DNA of 64,000 bases from Hemerocallis citrina (taxonomy: Eukaryota; Streptophyta; Magnoliopsida; Asparagales; Asphodelaceae), in contig CM030358.1 in NCBI GenBank assembly GCA_017893485.1, positions 151,231,368-151,295,367 of the forward strand, read 5' to 3'. Position numbers and translations under genes: made by a program. Under the pieces are notes generated by a model that was not told the DNA's origin, searched no databases, and saw only the letters and a program-made list of their open reading frames with translations. This document shows, one piece after another, positions 45,431 to 57,654 of the stretch. Each line of letters opens with the position of its first letter. Within the stretch, counting starts at the first letter, position 1.

Positions 45431-47483
45431 AGAATTTTTTCCCAAACAGTCCCACTTTTTGAAAGTTTTTCCAAACTGCCTCACTCGCTTTCTGAAAAAA
45501 CGAGTTTGGTTAAAAATAGGCCGCTTTTTCAGAAAGCGAGTGTGAAACTTTTGATTTTCGAAAGCATAGACTCGCTTTCTGAAAAAAACGACCTATTTTT
45601 AACCAAACTCGCTTTTTCAAAAAGCAAGTGTGTTATTTTGGTAAATACTTTCGAAAGGGGATCAGTTTGGTAAATACTTTCGGAAATTGGATTATTTTGG
45701 TAAATACTTTCAGAAAGTGAGTCATTTTGGTAACAAGTTCCTCTTCTCTCATCCTGGTATTTGTTCTTTTTCTTTTTTGGTTGATGCATTTTGTCGAAAA
45801 GTTGGTGTGCATTAATATTTGGGGTTGGTATTAGAAATGGATAGTTGGGTCAATTTGTTGGGGTGTCCTGCAAATGAATTTTTGATTTGGATGAGATTAG
45901 ATCTATAACGGGGAAGAAATTCTTATTTGATGGATTTGTGAAAAAGGTGAGGTCGTAACTTTGGGGTTTTCGTTTTTCGGGGGATTTGAAGAGGTTCTTA
46001 ATTGAATATTATTGGGAGCTTGATTATTATTCCCTATCTGTTAATGGGCAAGCATTAGAATTAGGGTCTTTATTATTTTAAAATATGAAATTGTCACTTT
46101 TTGTGTAACAAAAGTTATACTTTTTTTTTTTAAAGAAATGAGTTTATAATTTGTTCTTTAGATTTAATTGCAGAATTTGACAAAAGACATACTAAGGATT
46201 ACATGACGTCTTTATCCTGACTATACTTCAAAAAGTGGTAAGTGTCATGATCAAAAAGTTTTTCCAAATCAAGTAGTAAGTCACAAGAACTATATTTTGA
46301 AGTCATGAATGTGAGACAACTACAACTCAGGCCTTAGAAAACACACACACATTCGGCTAAAAAATATTAGTTAAGTGCATGCAAAGGTGCAACAAGTATG
46401 GTACAGATGTTGGCTTCTTTTGTCTAGAATAACATCAACATTTTCTTCACACTATTGAGTATAAAGGCTAAAGTTCAGTTGCTTCCATCAAAGTATGGTC
46501 AGATACGCAAGACTTGAAGAAAGAGACTATCATCAACCGCTATTAGGTACCAAATTCCTAAATAATAAAACTATAGTCAGGATAAAGACTTCCTGTAATC
46601 CTTAGTATGCCTTTCGTCAAATCCTGCAATTAAATCTAAAGAACAAATTATAAACTCATTTCTTTAAAAAAAATATATATATAAGTTTTGTTACGCAAAA
46701 GTGACAATTTCATATTTTAAAATAATAAGGACCCTAATTCTAATGCTTGCCCACTAACAGATAGGGAATAATAATCAAGCTCCCAATAATATTCAATCAA
46801 GAACCTCTTCAAATCTCCAGAAAAACGAAAACCCCAAAGCTATGACCTCACCTTTTTAACAAATCCATTAAACAAGAATTTCTTTCCCGTTATAGATCTA
46901 ATCTCATCTAAATGAAAAACTTATTTGCAGGACACCCCAACAAATTGACTCAACTATCCATTTCTAATACCAACCTCAAATATTAATGCACACCAACTGT
47001 TCGACAAAATGCATCAACCAAAAAAGAAAAAGAACAAATACCAGGATGAGAGAAGAGGAACTTGTTACCAAAATGACCCACTTTCTGAAAGTATTTACCA
47101 AAATAGTCCACTTTTTGAAAGTATTTACCAAACTGATCCACTTTCGAAAGTATTTACCAAAATAATACATTTGCTTTTTGAAAAAACGAGTTTGGTTAAA
47201 AATATGTCATTTTTTCAGAAAGCGAGTTTACGTTTTCGAAAATCAAAAGTCTCACACTCGCTTTCTGAAAAAGCGAGTTTGGTTAAAAATATGTCGCTTT
47301 TTCAGAAAGCGAGTCTACGTTTTCGAAAATCCAAAGTCTCACACTCGCTTTCTGAAAAAGCGACATATTTTTAACCAAACTCGCTTTTTCAGAAAGCGAG
47401 TGAGGTAATTTGAAATTTTTAAAAAACAGTAGGGCAGTTTGGGAAAAACTTTCAAAAAGTGGGACAGTTTGGGAAAAAATTCT
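45431..47483. mobile_element. Large fold-back element, 2.05 kb, with ACTCGC/GCGAGT hairpins
   Basis: The termini are AGAATTTTTTCCCAAAC and its complement, flanked by a direct repeat GGTATAA (45424-45430 and 47484-47490; 9 bp if AG is counted), which suits a Mutator-like insertion. Arms of about 800-900 bp (45431-46230 and about 46590-47483) are inverted copies; the spacer is about 350 bp. Each arm carries several short hairpins built from ACTCGCTTTCTGAAAAA and its complement, plus TTGGTTAAAAATA. Short frames over the hairpins are repeat artefacts. No transposase. Confidence 0.88.
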
Positions 47484-47751
47484 GGTATAAAGCCCCTGCT
47501 GCGGAGGGATTAGTTTTGGAATCATGTGCTTTCCGCGATATTTTTATTTTATGTATCACAGTAATTAGGAATAAACATTAATTGAATTTAGGAATAGAGA
47601 TTCTCTATCAAATTCAATAACAATTGATATCCATTGTTATTTAACTAAAAACACCAATATATTGCATATGCGTATTGGATCTTTATTTTTTGTTTTCTGT
47701 TATTATTTATTACGTCAATCTTCCATAAAGAAGAGAAACAACATTCACGGC

Positions 47752-48690
47752 TTAGATAGTGTTCTTTTTCTCCTCTTATAAGAGATTTACCTCTTGTAAG
47801 AGGTGGTCCCCCTCTTACAAAAATTTTTTTAGTGTTCTTTTTTTACCTCTTATAAGACATTTTTCTTAAAATATCTATAAGCCTAAAAGACTTCTAGTAT
47901 CCTCTTTCAAAATTTTATAAGACTTCTATCACTTAAAAAGTCTATATTACGCCAAAGTCTATATTATAATTGTTACTAATTAAACTAGTTTATATATTAG
48001 TCTATAGTAGCCCGGAATATGTTATCCTAGAAAAAGTGTAATCATATACTTAGTTGACTGTAATATGCTATCCTAAAAAAAGTTTGGGAATTCATTCTTC
48101 ACATTCTCGAACAATTATGTTAGGGATGCTGTCGAAACACTGATTTATTTAAAGATATATATATTTACGTCCAGTAAGTACATTACTTGAGTTGTGGCTA
48201 GTTGATTTGTCCTGTTATGATGCCACCATGTTCAAATCCTGCAGCCAGTCAGGTTTTTTTTATTTTTTATTTTTTTATTTTTTATTTATTTACAGCTAAG
48301 GGAGAATTTATATTAGCCCATTGACCTTAAATTTTTTTAATCCAACTTCTTTGAAAAAAATTATTATTATTTATATTTATACATACTAATTTTCATACTA
48401 ATTAAAAGTCTATAGTAGCCCAGAATTATAATTGATGATTTATACTGATTTGTGAATTTAACTTGCCATTAAACTAGTTTATATATTAGTAATTTGAACT
48501 TATTTTTTCTTGTCCCTCATCTCACTATTTTTATACTTTGGGGTAATATAGGCTCTTGTAAGAGGTGAAAAAAGAACAGAAATCTCTTATAAGAGGTTCT
48601 TATAAGAGGTTATTTTTATATAAAAAGAACACCTCAAAAAGAGGCTCTTATTGTAAATCTCTTAGGAAAAAAAAGAGAACAGTACCTTAG
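47752..48690. mobile_element. Inverted-repeat DNA element (TGTTCTTTTT ends)
   Basis: Left GTGTTCTTTTTCTCCTCTTA and right, reverse complemented, CTGTTCTCTTTTTTTTCC with AAGAGATTTAC behind both. Multiple CTTATAAGAG palindromes lie near each end. No target duplication was established and the middle is AT-rich without an ORF, so edges are approximate. Confidence 0.55.
48166..48300 (+). mobile_element. SINE-like fragment
   Basis: A-box-like GTGGCTAGTTGATTTG and B-box-like GTTCAAATCC about 35 bp apart, followed by a T-rich tail (48254-48292). It is nested in the inverted-repeat element. No target duplication was identified. Confidence 0.35.
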
Positions 48691-48923
48691 AATTATTCTC
48701 ATCGCCTCTTACTGGATAGAAAAAGATTTTGTAAAGCCTAACCCTTGAACTGGAAAGATGGCTAGTTCGGTTTTTATGGTTTGCTTTAGTTGAGCTAGGA
48801 TCCACGTAAGGAGTAAACATCATTTGTTAAACTTTGTGCTCTTTAATTATTTTTATATATGACCTAGTATAGACATTTTGGTTTGGCTTTTATGAAGATC
48901 ATCACTTCATGATCAGATTAGCA

Positions 48924-49188
48924 ATTTTTTTATATGCCACTTTTTGAAATTATTTGCAGAAAGAGAACAGTTGTCAAAGTATTTGTGCTCGTGAACTCAA
49001 CAACTAAACTCGCCGTTCCCAACGGCGAGTTTAGTTATTTCATGCTCGTCATTGGAACACGGCAAGTGTAGCTTTTTTTTAGACCCTCGCTGTTCCCAAC
49101 AGCGAGTCGAGTTCAAAATTTTCAATGAAGACTTGTCATTCCCAACGGCGTAAACATTTACACTAGACTCGCTGTTGGGAACGACGAG

Positions 49189-49246
<58 letters not shown>

Positions 49247-49804
49247 GGGACACGCTTTTCTAACGGCGATGACATTTACACTAAACTCGTTGCTAGGAAC
49301 GACGAATTTAGTTCACTTTTTTTTGTTTTGAAGATTCGCCATTCCCGACAGCGAGGACATTTACACGACTTGCTGTTGGGAACAGCGAGTTTAGTTATAA
49401 AAAATAATCTATTGAGTTTTTTATGAAAATTCACTAAGTTCAATAGAGTGTTTCACTCTCTATGAAATTTCCTACATCCTCGCCATTTCCAACAGCGAGT
49501 TTAGTATAAATGTCCTCGCCGTTGGGAACGGAAAGTCTTTATTGAAAATTTTGAACTAAACTCGCTATTCCCAACAACGAGTCTAGTGTAAATGTCATCG
49601 CTATTGGAAACGGAGAGTCTTCATTGAAAATTTTGAACTGAACCCGCCATTGGGAACGGCTGTGTCCTAACGGCGAGCATGAAACAACTAAATTCGCTGT
49701 TGGGAACGACGAGTTTAGTTGTTGAGTTCACAAGCACAAATACTTTGATAATTGTACTCTTTCTGTAAATAGTTTTGAAAATTGGCGTATTTAAAAAAAA
49801 AATC
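48924..49804. mobile_element. Fold-back element, 881 bp, built of ACTCGCCGTT hairpins
   Basis: Flanked by a perfect 10-bp direct repeat CAGATTAGCA (48914-48923 and 49805-49814), MULE-like. Arms read inward as GCAGAAAGAGAACAGTTGTC on the left and, on the complement of the right, ACAGAAAGAGTACAATTATC, then CAAAGTATTTGTGCT. The body is a chain of about ten hairpins of the type AACTCGCCGTTCCC/GGGAACGGCGAGTT. A (TA)n run (49193-49243) sits between. No protein frame survives. Confidence 0.9.
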
Positions 49805-49819
49805 CAGATTAGCATCATA

Positions 49820-50140
49820 AATTTTTTTTCTTTTCAAGTAACAGAACTAAAAACCATCAAACCCAAACTACATCACCAAAAATAAAAAATCCAAATAATC
49901 TCCCATAAACCTTGTTTTTTATCGTTAAACGATGGGTTGAATGCCCCCCACATTTCATTAAAAAGAATTTAACAAAAAATAAGACTTATGTAATTCAACA
50001 AAAAATAAGGCTTATTATACAACAAAAAATAAGGCTTATGTAATTCAAGAAACCCAACATGGATCATGGAACTCATACACCCCAACCAACAAATAAAAAA
50101 TACAATAAAACATAATCCTATTGGTCGGCCGACCTCGCCA
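49820..50140. other. Intergenic sequence, nothing recognised
   Basis: AT-rich; a short local duplication AACAAAAAATAAGGCTTATG occurs near 49973-50040. Confidence 0.5.
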
Positions 50141-50149
50141 GAGCAAGAT

Positions 50150-50955
50150 TCTCTTGCCAATTTGAGCTCATACTCTCTCATTCCCTCGCATGTACTCCGT
50201 TTGTCCTTGCCGTAACCCACAACCGTCCCGTCGTCGTCCCCAGTAGTGTCCCATACATCAACTTCAAGCACAATACACGAAACACCGCAGGTACCTACCA
50301 ATCTAACATACTCATGTCCAAATTGTGAGCTCATTCTCATCCCCTCGCTTAACCACCGTTGACTATCACCGTCACCTCGCAACGGAGGCTGTCGTCACTC
50401 CCCACAACTCCACAAACGCCTCCAAGCCCCCTAACATGAGAGCGACCCTATGCACCCCTCACTTTGATCTGAATAGACCGAAGCTGAACACAAACTATAA
50501 ACTCGCTCGACTACCATCACCAAAACAAGTTTCTCGTGCCAATTTGAGCTCATTCCCTCGCTTGTACTTTGTTTGTCTCTGCCGTCACTCACAACAATAC
50601 CGCTGTCGCCCTCCACAATGATCCATATGTCAACTACAAGCTCCATACGATCCATACGTCAACTACAAGCTCCATACGAGAGACATCGCAAGTACCCACC
50701 AATCTGACATACCCATGTCTAGATTGTGACCTCGTTCTCATCCCCTAGCTTGACCACCGTTGACTATCACCACCACCTCGCAACGGAGGCTGTCATTACC
50801 CTCGACGGCTCCATAAATGCCTCCAAGCCCCTAACATGAAAGATACCATAGACATTCCTCACTTTGACTTGAATAGATCAAAGTTGAGCCCAAAGTATAA
50901 ACTTGCTTGACTACCGTCGTCCACACCAACTAGGATTCATTTTTTTGCTAATTAT
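50150..50955. repeat. Imperfect tandem duplication, unit about 400 bp
   Basis: CCGTTGACTATCACC and CCTCGCAACGGAGGCTGTC recur at about 50353 and 50755. CACTTTGA(T/C)(C/T)TGAATAGA recurs at about 50461 and 50862. A shorter internal copy around CCAATTTGAGCTCAT lies at 50158 and 50539. C-rich coding-like composition but no long frame is kept in both copies, so it is probably not a gene. Confidence 0.6.
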
Positions 50956-51004
50956 AAGCTTGTTGTGATTTGGATATTTGGGGGAAAATTTTGGATATTA
51001 GAAA

Positions 51005-51340
51005 AAGTAATATTGGAGGAAGAGAAGAGCCCCCCCCCCTCGGACCGGAAGATAGAGAGAAAGAGGAGGGGAAGGGAAGGGTTTCAGCTGGGAGGGAGAA
51101 ATGGAGGAAGGTGGTCAGATGAGGGAGGAGGTGGGCGGGTCGGGAGGACAGTAGAGTTACTGGAAGTGGAGGAGGAGAAGGGGTTACCGAAGGTGGAGAA
51201 GGAGAGGTGGAGGAGGAGGAGGAGGAGAAGGGTGGGCGGGAGCAGTGGGGGGCTACCGGAGGTGGAGGAGGAGAAGGTGGCCGGAAGAGGGAGGAGGGAG
51301 GAGATAGGAGAGAGCGGAGGATTTCAAAATCACCCAAAAA
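51005..51340. repeat. Purine-rich (GGA/GAG) tract on the plus strand
   Basis: About 330 bp with very few pyrimidines, mostly GGAGGAGG and GAGAGG. It opens long frames on both strands with Gly/Glu/Arg or Pro/Ser composition, which are compositional artefacts. It could be a CT-rich leader of an unidentified minus-strand LTR or gene. Confidence 0.6.
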
Positions 51341-51790
51341 TTGCCTCCCAAAATTTTGGGAGAGATCTGGGAGGGAGAATAATCTCCCATGAACTTTAAT
51401 CATCGCAAATAATCTAATTAACGAAACTTCCAGGAACTTCCTATCTGTTGTTCCCAAAAATAAATTAACAGAAATAGAAAGAGAAAAAGGAGAAAAGAGA
51501 CAAGAACCTCGAGCTCCCTTACAATAATAGAATAAGAACATAAAATAAGAACTCTCAAGCTTCCGAGAATCAAAGCGCTCTTGATTGGCATCATTTGGAC
51601 AAGTTCGACCGGTCTATATATAATTGAGGTATAGCTGATTGAAACCAGTTTTATTCGGTTCTGAAATTTGGCTCTAATTTAGCACCAAATTTGACTAAGG
51701 TGGCTGGTTCCGGACCTTTCGGTTGAAACTCAGCTCAACAGTTCTGTTCGGTCTGCTCCTGCTTTTAGAACAGGAGTCTACAGAGTCTGA

Positions 51791-52618
51791 GAGCATCCAC
51801 AGTCATTTGCTTATTTGCCATTTTTGCCATTTTTTTGGTGCTGTAGCGCTCACAGTCGTTTGCTATTTTGCCATTTTTTGGCAAAAGCGCTACAGTAGAA
51901 AGGGAGAAATAGCAATCGAAATAGAAAAATGCATATTATAGCTGACGAAACATCATTTTTCGTCTGGATTATTTAATTATATTTTTAATTGATCGGACGA
52001 AACATGATGTTTCGACCGAATTAAAATAAATATAAAAACCGAATTAAATAACTTTTTGGAATGGGAATAATGTGGGACGAAACATCATGTTTCGTCCCAT
52101 TCATAAAAAAAAAAGTGAAAAATCAAAGGGTAAACTAGACATACTATATAGAAAGATGTTTTGGCTGTTTGAGCTCTCGGTTTGAACTAGGCATACTATA
52201 TAGAAAGATCAAAGGGTAAACTAGACATTTCCAATGGCATTAATAACTTAAAAAAAAAGAAAAAAGTGAAAAACGAATCCCCCAACCCGGACGACACATG
52301 ATGTGTCGTTCCAACCATTCTTTTGCTTTTTTTTTTTAATTGTCGGAATGAACATCATGCTTCGTCTCACCTATTCTTTTTATTTTTTATATTTTTTTTT
52401 TGGGAGGAAACATCATGTTTCGTCCCGTATTTTTTATTAATATTTTCTAACTTTCGGCCCGTATAAATTAATTTTTTATTATGAGACGAAACATCATGCT
52501 TCGTCTGTTATAACTAACTTATGCATTTTATACCATTTGACGACTGCAGCAAAACGAAGAAATGGATCGCTATAAAATGCATTTTGCCATTTTCTCCGTT
52601 GAACAACTGTGGATGCTC
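51791..52618. mobile_element. Palindrome-bearing PIF/Harbinger-like MITE, 828 bp
   Basis: The ends GAGCATCCACAGTCATTTGC and, reverse complemented, GAGCATCCACAGTTGTTCAA are flanked by TGA on both sides (51788-51790 and 52619-52621). About seven internal palindromes share the plan ACGAAACATCATGTTTCGT. One reads ACGACACATGATGTGTCGT, with matched changes in both arms. A sister of 31955-32727, including the GCGCTACAGTAG motif. No ORF. Confidence 0.8.
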
Positions 52619-52621
52619 TGA

Positions 52622-53537
52622 TTAACTGTATGGATTTAAATTCCTTGATCAGTTCTGCCAATTGGGATGCATATTCATCACTTAATTAAACAACGACTAG
52701 AAATTTTAAGTTCCATAGGGGTGCATAATCATCACTTAATAGTCATTTCTTTACAAAGTATTCAACAAAGAATTAACAATCTCTTACACCAACTTTACTA
52801 TTTAGTAACTCTCTTCTGTTGGATATATGGGTAGAATATTATTGTGTATAATGTTCTATGGGCAACACGTGCTTTGCACGTGTTATCTGTTAATTGTTGC
52901 ACTAGGTTGACTGGGGCTTCAAGCCCAGTACCCTAAACCCAGTTTCATTCCATATATACTGGTCTAGAGGTAGTGTCCTTGTGATATTCCAATTATGATA
53001 AGCAAGGTATAATATCTCAAACAGTAGGGATATTAAACCCTAACCTTAATTTCTCATTGTTATTATCTCTCATAATCTCTAACAATCTTGAGATATTAAT
53101 TAAATTAATTTTGAGATTAAGAGGGAGATCGAACGGAACCTAATCATCGTTGCCAGCGCCAGTCGCCGGAGCCACCGCCGCACCTCGTCGCCTCCAGCGT
53201 CACAGGAAGATGCTACTGCCTCTTCCTTCACCTTATTCTCTATTGGTTTCCATTTGAAATCGAATAAGAGAAACCCAACTTCTGATCTGATATGTTGAAA
53301 TTTTTTCCATTGGAATTCATCGGTGTTCCGTGTTCGGGATGGAAGGGGGGATATAGGCTGCTCTATTGGGTAGACTTAGATCTGACCGAAATACAAGTAT
53401 CTTACTGGTTGAGATTTGTGTGTTGCGTGTTCGGTGTTTGGGATTGGATCCTTGGTTCTCTTGGGATTGATCAGATCCATGCTTTTGATTGGGTGTTTAG
53501 TTGTTGTTTCATGTTTGGGGAGAAGACTGGATCTACT
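52622..53537. other. Unassigned sequence with a possible solo LTR (52817-53094)
   Basis: TGTTGGATATATGGGTAG to AATCTCTAACA has Copia-LTR-like ends and a TATATACT box, but no target duplication, PBS or partner was found. A GC-rich leader-like stretch (53140-53215) follows. The 132-codon frame at 53292-53690 crosses into an LTR and is not a gene. Confidence 0.3.
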
Positions 53538-56230
53538 TGTAACCTCCGTTCCCGTTTATACGGATTTGTATTTTTCTTTTCATGTATTCTTGTATTTAAA
53601 TTTTTCCCTATAAAATTCTCTACTCTTTTGAAGCCCAATTTCACATTCCTTTTATTTATATTTATTCTAATTTGTGAAGCCCAAATATAAAGCCCAAGTT
53701 TACAACCCACACCCACATCTATTGGATCTCAACCCGTTAACCCATTATCCTACCCTATCAAAATTCAACTATCCGTATACAAAATCCCTCACATTCCCCC
53801 ACTCTTCACCTCCCGTAACCCCATAACCCCCACTCTCATAATAACTACCAATTATTATATTATATTTATTATTTTATATTATTATTATATATTAAACCCC
53901 CCTCCCTGTTCTCTCTCTCCCGTCTCTTTCCTTCTCCCGCTCTCTCACCCTCTTTGTTTCGCAATGCAAACAGAGAAACCCATTTCCCCTCGTCTCCCTC
54001 TGACTCCATCTCCGCCCGCTCTACCGCTCAACCCCATTCCCCTTCGTCCTCCAGCCTCGACATCATCCCGTCGCCTGCCTCCGCTCGAACCCCACCGTCG
54101 AGTGCCTCCTTCCTTCCTTGCCGTTGGGCTTCCCCCATCGTCTTCTTCGATAGCTCCACCCTCTCGCTTTCCCCTGTGCACCCTCAGCCTCCGAGCGCCA
54201 CAAGTCCTCCGTCACTGTCGCTTCTCGACCGCATCGCACAACACTCAAGCCTCTCTCTGTTCCACTTGTCACCATCGCTCCGCCATCGCCACTCAGTCAC
54301 GACAACCATTGTCGAGGACCCCCCTCGTTGCTCAGTTGCCATTCGCCCCTCGTTCGTGCCGTCCAGTCATCGTCGCCACCGTCGAGCTCCCCGTCATCCG
54401 AACCCATTTCCCCCATCGCCATCAGTCATCCCCAAGTTCTCTTGCCCTCCCGCCGTCACTTCGTCATCGCGACCACCTCGGCGACCTCCCGTCGCCCTTC
54501 GACACCAGTCGCAACCTCCAGGTCCCGCCCATTCTCGCCCTCTCTCTCACTGTTGAAGTGAGGAAGAAGGTGAAGTAGTAGTGGGTGATTTTGTTGTTCG
54601 GTGTTTTGGGTGGAGGGGATCTCCTTTTGGTGTTTGCCATTGTGTTGAAGTGGAAGATCTGAGTTGGTTGTTGTTTTGGTGGTTGTTGTTTTGTCTAGGG
54701 GATTGGGTGCTGTGTGTGTTGGCTGTTTGGAGTGTGGGGGATTCGCTGTGTTGTGTTTGTGTGGTTGCTGTTGTGGAGAAGGAGATCGTGATTGGTGTTT
54801 GGTGTTTAGGTTGATCTAGAGTCACTGTGGGTTGTGTGCCATGTTGCTATCTCTTCTCTCTTGTTTGTTGTTGTTGCTGCCACGTATTTTGCATATGCTT
54901 CGCTGTCCGGAATTCTGATTCCGTTATTCTGGTATTCGATATCATCGTCGTCGATTATCAGGCAAGTATCCTCTCGTACAATTCATTTGTTCTCGTACAA
55001 GCTTTCTTTGAAAAATACCATAAGTATATTCTTTGACTCTAATTCGTATTCTTCGGTCGAATTGAAATCTGTTGCTCCATTGATCCCGTATTTGCACATG
55101 ATCGTGAATACTTTGTTGCCACAAGCATTACATGAACACGATTGATACACACATATGTACTCTTAGGATTATACATGATTATGTGCATGATTGTTTTACC
55201 CGTGATAGTATTAGTTTAAATATGATATCTGGTTATTGTGATTTAAAATTAATAAAAGTAACAAGCTGGGGTATAAAGAGAAAGATTTAGTAGTGGGCAA
55301 CATAGAAGAGCATACTCGGACGGGAGCTCGTGGTTTCCCGATGCAAGTTGCAAGTTTACAGATTATAAGTTTATATATTTCACGCTACAAGTTTACACTC
55401 TATATGTTTCACATTACAAGTTGCACGTATCTCGATACAAGATTGAATGTATATGTTTTTTCCGAGTACGTGACCTATAGAATCCATCACTAAATCTAAA
55501 CGCAAACTTGTTTGAATGTAGCAACCATGTAGTAAAAGGATAGATGTATGAAGTGCTACCTAGATATTAGTAATACAAGACTTGAACATGATCACTTGGT
55601 ACTTGACACTTGTTACTTGTTTACATGATACTTGATACTTCATCCTTGATACTTGTTACCTGTAATTGATACTTGTTTACTTGATTACTTGTTTACATGA
55701 CACTTATTTCATGATTTCTTGTTCATAATCCTGTTTACATATTGTATTTCTCCTATTAAATGATTTCTGATTTCTTCTCTTTTTCCTACTTCTTGTTTTG
55801 TTTCTGTACTTGTCCCGTTAGCTTGTACCACTTGCGGTCCGTGGCTTACATTAACGGGCGTCTTCTTGTTTCTTTTTTTGTATAATGTACTTGTAGGTCC
55901 GGATGGAGAATTATCCGAAGGTGTTGCTGATCAAGTGTTTTAGTCTTGTTAATTATCATGTTATCTTTAGTTCATATTTTATTCATACTACTCTTTATTG
56001 TATTCCGGGCGTATTTGACCCTTAACTACTTTGTATTTTCCAGCTGTTGGTTATGTTGTGGACTATGTCATATACTTTTGTTATCCTATTGAGATTTTAC
56101 ATGTCTGCGTGGTTTTGTTGTTATCTTGTTGTTAAGTTACCTATGCAGCTTATAAATGGTATATTCGCATCATTCGCTGGGCCTCAGTCATGGACTCGTA
56201 TTCTCGTATTTTGGGAAGCGGGGCATGACA
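53538..56230 (+). mobile_element. Solo LTR, plus strand, 2.69 kb
   Basis: TGTAACCTCCG to GGGGCATGACA, flanked by CTACT (53533-53537) and CTGCT (56231-56235), a 5-bp duplication with one change. A pyrimidine-rich leader (53900-54550) opens Pro/Ser-rich frames on both strands that are not genes. It is the same family as 57655-61049, in the opposite direction. No internal region. Confidence 0.85.
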
Positions 56231-56235
56231 CTGCT

Positions 56236-57300
56236 GCAGTGTACTTCCAATTCAGATCTAACTTACCACTACTTCTTGATCTTCATCAAGATTCGGTTCA
56301 CGCTAAACTTTAAGATTTGTGCCGCTTTATTTAATTAAATTTCTATTTCATTATTTAGTACATAGTTTTAGAGAAAAACCCTTCCTCTTACTGAAATTAC
56401 GCTAGTAGTAATTATTCAGAATAAATCCTCTAGATTTTGGAATTTACAGTCTATTTCTTTAAGATGGAAATACTTAATTAGGCGTACAAGATTCTGAAAC
56501 TATATACGTTTGCTAGTTCTGAATTTAACAGTTGGAAGAGAAAGCACAGTATGAGATGTGGATGCAATTTGTTGGAGATGATGCAAGCTATATGAATGTT
56601 ATTTGGATAGATCCAAACATGAAGATAAGTTGTTCTTTATACCTATAATTTTAATTGTTTAATAATTGTTTGTTTGAATTTTGTTGCTAAGTGCTAAAGT
56701 TCAAAATCGTATTAACTGCTGTTTAATCAAATACAAGTTTGATAATTGTTTTGGCTACGTGCTAAGAATCAAATATATATTTTGATAAGTTAAATTATAG
56801 GTTTTGACTATAAATTTGTATCCCCAATTAAATTATTGTTAGATTTAATTAGTGCTAATAATTCGTTTAATTGGCTAATCTTTAACAATTTGATGACTGT
56901 AGGAACTTCAAAGTTACTTATAAATTGTGTGTATTTGAGATAATAGATTTGCGTCACGGTTGAATAAGTCTGCACTATGTAGGCTTCTCCATCGAATTTG
57001 GAAAACACTTCTAACTTAAAGTGTCGGTATGATCTACTCTAATCTTTCTTAGTAATTTCATATGATGAATGTGTTAACGTTTTTGTGTTAACGTTTTGTG
57101 CATTTGATCACATAATTGGGAGTGTTAAATCATAATTTGTCTCATTTTGAAAACTAGCATGCTTAGGGTTGTTAATTGTGCCTTGTTATACTATGTGTAT
57201 AGACATATTAGCTAAATCCATCGCTTGCAATTTGTGTGAGATTGTATGTTTGTTTCTCTAATAAATATTGATGTATAAGATGTATAACAAATATCTGTGA
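56236..57300. other. AT-rich sequence between two solo LTRs, mostly unassigned
   Basis: Probably the 5' part of the decayed Copia element whose pol continues beyond 61050, but no gag motif is recognisable. Confidence 0.35.
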
Positions 57301-57654
57301 CTTAGGAGAGAACATCTTTTAATACAGGATATGACTCCAAGTTACGTTTTGTTCTATCTCGTTCATTGTACTATGTGTGCAAAGTTGAATTATAACGTTT
57401 TAGTCAGTATCTCGTTTAGCATTTCGAGATGATGAAGGACAAATAAAGAAATGAACTCTTCGCTTAATATGTTTGAGCATATGGACATTGTCAGAACCAC
57501 GAGAGAAAGCAAATAGTTTTGTAAAATGTGGTAGAATAATTTTGTACTAACTCATATTATTATTATTTTTAATGTGCAGATCATAGTCAATGGCATGTGT
57601 AAGTTGAGTTTAACAAACGAAGCAATTGATAATGGTCGTTCTAATTTGTGTAGT

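Noticed and set aside
50948..51541. 197-codon minus-strand frame
   Set aside because: It is the complement of a purine-rich tract; Pro/Ser runs come from CT repeats, with no domain or splice structure.
52817..53094. Copia 5' LTR joined to the pol remnant beyond 61 kb
   Set aside because: Ends look LTR-like but there is no PBS after it and no matching partner; kept only as a note.
53954..54578. Two overlapping 200-codon Pro/Ser-rich frames
   Set aside because: They lie in the C/T-rich leader of a solo LTR, change frame in the sister LTR and have no domain; compositional artefacts.
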